Positions 59,776-64,000 of a DNA stretch of 64,000 nt are shown piece by piece (position 1 is the stretch's first letter; each line of letters starts with the position of its first letter). The position numbers and the translations under genes were made by a program. The stretch is taken from positions 24,041,923-24,105,922 of the forward strand of contig JABAKD010000025.1 of the NCBI GenBank assembly GCA_012845835.1, given 5' to 3'. The notes below the pieces were generated by a model, which was not told the origin of the DNA, did no database searches, and saw nothing but the letters and a program-made list of their open reading frames with translations. This DNA comes from Undaria pinnatifida (Eukaryota; Sar; Phaeophyceae; Laminariales; Alariaceae).

Positions 59776-60025
59776 AATTGAAATGCAATTCAGATGTGAC
59801 ATAAAACATTTTGTCGGAATTCATCTTTGCAAGCTATGTGTGATACTCCGATCGCGCGTATTAAGGGTTTTGTGTCCTCATTAAAAATATGGGTCGGCGA
59901 CTCCCCTTGCAACTACAGTGTAGCTATCAGGGTCAACAAGGTGACGTTAGGCAGTCTGTGCGCGGAAACTATAAAAACCGTTTCCGAGGGGGACAAAATC
60001 GTATAAATGTGGAAGGACATGCATC
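59776..60025 (+). repeat. RPT-A dispersed repeat with RPT-B tail, partner of the 25-kb copy
   Basis: Full-length copy; collinear flanks on the right show it is the partner of 25,066-25,330. Confidence 0.85.
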
Positions 60026-60380
60026 AGCTTGTCAAGTGAATACAATGCACACGATATAATATTATCATCTCGATCCGAGCCTCCCAGATCGACTGTCTGT
60101 GTGTTGTCTGATCGTGGAAGAACGTGCTGACGTTGTTTCAGACGCGAAACAGGGTGGTATGACTGCCCTCGTCATGAAACTCCTCGAATGCTATTGCAAT
60201 GCTGATTTTTGTTGCTAGTTGTGTAGATCGCTCACTTCTTGTAGGTACAGTACGCGACTTCAGCGCTTATGATGTTGTCATCCAAGTATTTCTGACTCGA
60301 GTATTATTAGACGGAAAAAAATCATGTCAGTTTTGTCTGATCGCGACTTGGACAGGATTTATAAACAAAGTAAGCGCCAC
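60026..60380. other. Unit 2 sequence, nothing recognised
   Basis: Partner of 25,331-25,680. Confidence 0.5.
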
Positions 60381-61250
60381 CCGGGCACGATAGGGCCACA
60401 TGCCAGTATCGGAACCCATCGACACATGATACCTCCCCGCACGGTGTCGAAATCTCAACCCCACCGGCCAACTGTCTTAGTAGGCCAATCGTTCGCATGT
60501 TTAGCCAGCTCCACCTCAGGAGGATATTGGGTCCCATCGCCGGTCCAGGGGTCGTTTCACATATCTAAAACTGCCATCAACCAGGGAAGCAAATGCAGCT
60601 TTCTCGGGTCGGCACCACCCTGAACGATGAGAAAACCCCAAACCCGTTGGCTAATCGCCGATTGGTTCGAGCCCCACAGCGCCGTCCTAGGCCGATAGAG
60701 GCCCATCAATAAGGGGCATTTCCGTCGCACACGGGGAAGATAGGGTCCCATCCCCGATTCATGAATCCCACGAATCGTTACAGCTCCAAAAACGCGGGAA
60801 CAATAACGATGACCTCCCGTGTCGACACCACTCCGCACGACGTGGACCTCCAACTATATTCGCTTACCGCCGATTGGCTGGGGCTCCGACATTAGTGCAA
60901 CGCCACCACAGGAGGATAGAGTCTTGTGCCCGTTTAAGGAAACATGACAAACCGGGGATGATAACCAATTCCGCCCACGGGTCGACATAGCACCGCACGA
61001 TGGTGCGACAAGCATCTATTAATCACATTACCTTATCCTTCAGTGGCTGTGCAGCTCGTACATCCAGGGAAACCCGGGGAGGAGATAGACCAGCAAACGG
61101 GCGGGGGGCGTTTCGACGCACCCGATGAGGATAAGGCCCCATCGCCGTTCCAGAAATCCTTCTATACCCCAACAACTGCAACAAACTGGGGACGAAAACC
61201 GACTTCTTCGGGTCGACACAACACCGCACGGTGTGGAAGCCTTAGCTGGC
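60380..61250 (+). repeat. Degenerate tandem repeat, partner of 25.7-26.6 kb
   Basis: Repeats of 'gatagggtcccatc' and 'gggtcgacaccac ... gcacggtgtg' as in unit 1. Confidence 0.7.
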
Positions 61251-62309
61251 TGAGGTTCGCATACGACGCCAGCACCACAGAACAGGGCCCAACCCAGGTT
61301 CAGAAATCCTTCAAGGTATTTTCAACTAGAAAAATATTGGGAAGCTCGCGCTACTGCAGAACTTTTATTCGTATACCCCAACCCCGCGATACGCGGACGT
61401 TTTTTTTTTTCCCTCTGGCTCGATAACACCTAGCACTGTGTAACCCAACATTCAATGGATCGGTTCGGCCGGGGGTCGTGGATAAAGGACACCACCACTC
61501 ACTGAGAAGTTCAGCACTTTCAATGACTATCATCCCATACTGGCCTGTATATAGAAACGTTGTACATGGACCAGTTGCAAAATATACAGCAGTCGGTCTA
61601 GATCGAGTCGATCGGTGCAACTTGCTTGGGTTTGGCATTATTACAGCAGCAGCAGTAATACACTTCACATATTTCAATTCCCCATCCCATGTATTGTGAT
61701 GCTCGCGCTACTCTCGCCGTCCCAGTAGTGTAACTCAGACGCGGGGTCATATAAAGGACTCCCCTCCCCCTTCCCCACTACGAGACATGGTGTAAAGTTT
61801 ATCGCGAGAATAATTCATCACCTTCATTCGTCGATTCGCGTCGAATTGTACCTACTCACGCTGCTAGGCGATTTCAGCAGCTATAGGTCAATCTCATGAG
61901 TTCGAACCCCCCCGAGTTTGCACTCGTATAATTTTTCGTGTGCCTTTTTCTTGTGCTCAAATTGACTTGAGGAAAGCGCGAGAGCGTGAGTTTGAAACAC
62001 TCGATAAAAAATCGACGACCAGTGGGTGCTGAACCCTATGCGCAAAAAAATATGAAGGCAATAAATGGGGGGGGCCAAGGACGACACCTGTGATCACGGC
62101 TTGTATGTCCAGAAGCTGGAAAGTAGAAGTGTGCAAAAAAAAAAAAAAAAAACTCACTAAAAGATCACTCGTCAATCAGCAGCAAGGAGCACGTCAATTA
62201 CGAAGCAACACCAATTTATTTGTCAATTACGTACCAACACGACCGCTTACACTTTACCGGCAAACGATTACAGCAACGGAGTAAGGGACAACAGCAACAA
62301 CAAAGCGCG
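61251..62309. other. Unit 2 sequence with the conserved TATA candidate
   Basis: Partner of 26,561-27,597. CATATAAAGG lies at 61,748, embedded in about 75 bp that are almost unchanged between units. An A run of 18 lies at about 62,136. No gene is seen. Confidence 0.5.
61715..61795 (+). promoter_or_regulatory. Candidate core promoter with TATA box, unit 2
   Basis: CATATAAAGG followed by 'actcccctcccccttcccc'; two differences from 27,021-27,100. Confidence 0.4.
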
Positions 62310-63205
62310 CCGTCCTCAAAAGAGTCTTCTCGGGGACTAAAACACCAAACTCGTATGATGCGATACAGGACGAATGCATCCCACTCACTGTTTTTATCCG
62401 TGAATACTGTCGACTTATCGTACGCCCTTCGCGTGGCGCAGCTCAACAACCGGAGGAACGACTATTTTCCCCTTTGTCTTTTGTGTCGAAAATGTATGGT
62501 ACACCTTCGCTCCATCCCATGAAATATGTCATAGACAGAAAGCATATTGTGCGTAATAGAGCATCGCTGTGTGTGGTCTTACTACAGCAAAAAGAAAGCA
62601 CACCTCCTATATTTCTCCAACAAGTCTTCTCGGGAAAAAACACACCAAACGCGTTCAATGCGATACGGGACGAATGCATGACACCACTGATTTCTTCCAT
62701 GGATTTTGTCGACGTACTACGAATTTCGCGTATCGCAGCTTAAGCGAAGGGGGAACGATAATGTTTCCCTCAGAGTAGTTGCTTATGTCGAAAATATATG
62801 GAACACCCTCGCTCCATGCCATAAAATATGTCACATACAAAATCATATTGTGTGTAATAGAGCATCGCTGTGTGGTCTTACTACAGAAAAACACAGCACA
62901 TCTCTTACATTTCTCCAACAAGTCTTCTCGGAAAAAAACACACCACACGCGTACAATGCGATACGGGACGAACGCATATCACCACTGGTTTCTTCCGTGG
63001 GTTCTGTCGACGTACTACGACTTTCGCGTGGCGCAGCTTAAACGCAGGGAGAACGATAAATTTTCCCTCAGAGTAGTTGTTTGTGTCGACAATATATAGA
63101 ACACCCTCGCTCCATGCTTTAAAATATGTCACAGACAAAAAACATATTGCGTGCAATATAGCATCGCTGCGTGTGGTCGGTGTGGTCTTACTCGTACGTA
63201 CCTGT
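62310..63205 (+). repeat. Three tandem copies of a 298-bp module
   Basis: 'caacaagtcttctcgg' type starts lie near 62,315, 62,617 and 62,914; 'acgataatttttccc' type marks lie at 62,458, 62,754 and 63,052 (periods 296 and 298). Unit 1 has one module (27,598-27,900). Frames of about 100 codons within it recur only because the DNA does. Confidence 0.9.
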
Positions 63206-64000
63206 ATTGCTTGCACGAGAGTACCAACCACATGTCGATTTGTCCAAAGTTGTATAATACCACCCTCGAGGCCCCGGGGACGCAGCTACTCGTAATGCTG
63301 CTCTGTGGCTTTTCTGGGGCAATAATCTTAACCACTACTACCTCCTCGTCGTTTTAGTCATGCGTCCGCTTGCCACGGTAACATTCATGTGTGTACGTGT
63401 ACCTACCAAAATTCAAAAATAGGTGCACTACTATGATACCTACCGCAGTATTGTGGGAATTTTATTACTGTAAATATTAATTGTTTTGGGACAAAATGTG
63501 ACACCAATTTAAGAAAAATGTCGTGCCAAGTATCATTTTATTAACCTCTCCATACATCAAGATTCGAACAGCAACCAGAGAGTACCGTTCAAAATACATT
63601 TTTTTGCGCGCTTCTCGCTCATCTCGCTCAGCATCCATTCGCGTTCACGTCGAGGTGCTGAACGGATTGACCAGCAAAAACAACAGTCAGTAGCCAGCGC
63701 AATTCTTGCACCCACACAACATGCGTTCGAAACACAACTACTACCTTGATAATCACACCTACCTTAAACTTTAGAAGTTCATCCACGTCTCGTTTGTAGG
63801 GATAAATACACATGGAATTTGTGTGGGATATTATGCGGTCCTCATAGATGAATCGTTGAATTTGGACCAATATATACGGAACGACTCCTTGGAGCCGCGA
63901 CGAAAAAGACTGACAAAACATTGTTTCTCGTACTGCGATTTATATAAGCGACCACTCCGCTCGTTGTGTTTATTTATCATTTTTTGATGGTCTGGTCTGT
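63206..64000. other. Right end of unit 2 in the window, no gene recognised
   Basis: Partner of 27,901-28,703; ordinary divergence and no conserved frame. Confidence 0.55.

Larger units (their letters stand above)
30255..64000 (+). repeat. Tandem segmental duplication, unit 2 (truncated by window end)
   Basis: Direct-orientation partner of unit 1. It is about 5 kb longer over the shared part. It keeps 1.8 kb of integrase region that unit 1 lacks, and has gained a 3-kb satellite block at 44.2-47.2 kb, G-run arrays at 49.1-49.4 and 58.5-59.7 kb, and a tandem expansion at 62.3-63.2 kb. It lacks the unit-1 insertions at 19.5, 21.6, 22.5 and 23.5 kb. One segment near 49.5-50.1 kb lies in the opposite orientation to its partner. 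Confidence 0.95.

Noticed and set aside
62310-63205. Candidate multi-exon gene with repeated domains
   Set aside because: The 298-bp period is kept in all frames, including non-coding marks, and unit 1 has only one module with a broken frame.
1-64000. Integrated large DNA virus or bacterial gene cluster
   Set aside because: No capsid, polymerase or other viral core gene, no dense gene packing and no operon-like arrangement; introns and LTR elements point to nuclear host DNA.

Overview
This is eukaryotic nuclear DNA, very poor in genes and rich in repeats. A stramenopile, most likely a brown alga, is suggested by three things: a secreted, discoidin-like (alginate-lyase-CBM-like) protein gene with a tiny signal-peptide exon and an intron over 1 kb, a decayed chromodomain Ty3 element, and a TTAGGG-type interstitial repeat. 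The organism is an inference; nothing here fixes a species.

The layout is one event seen twice. Bases 1-28,703 (unit 1) are homologous, in the same order and orientation, to 30,255-64,000 (unit 2, cut off by the window end). The two units of an approximately 30-34 kb tandem segmental duplication differ by roughly 6-12% in ordinary sequence, plus many indels. Bases 28,704-30,254 are the only part without a partner in the window.

Each unit reads, left to right: (a) a short lead-in; (b) a decayed Ty3-type LTR retrotransposon on the + strand (about 407-10,109 and 30,662-42,465), with an LTR-like start, a long 5' region holding two tandem-repeat families, a gag remnant with a zinc knuckle, a pol remnant that has lost reverse transcriptase, and, only in unit 2, an integrase with a chromodomain; (c) several kb of featureless DNA with a dispersed repeat called RPT-A here, and a 0.65-kb segment that is inverted between units; (d) an island of about 1.1 kb that is almost identical between units; (e) the one convincing gene, on the - strand, two exons, encoding a secreted protein of 162 aa; (f) a zone of transposon insertions upstream of the gene; (g) degenerate tandem repeats, a TATA-box candidate and more unexplained sequence.

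The duplication works as a natural before/after experiment, because empty sites in one unit define insertions in the other. Unit 1 alone carries a 268-bp MITE in the gene's intron, a solo-LTR-like insertion, an 844-bp hAT-like element, and a 1.1-kb element with 3-bp target duplications that itself contains a nested MITE. Unit 2 alone carries a related MITE, a 3-kb satellite-rich block, G-run arrays, a short interstitial telomere-like repeat and a 298-bp tandem expansion. The gene stands out against this background: about 17 substitutions in 489 coding bases, only three changing the protein, with the reading frame, both splice sites and a promoter block preserved.
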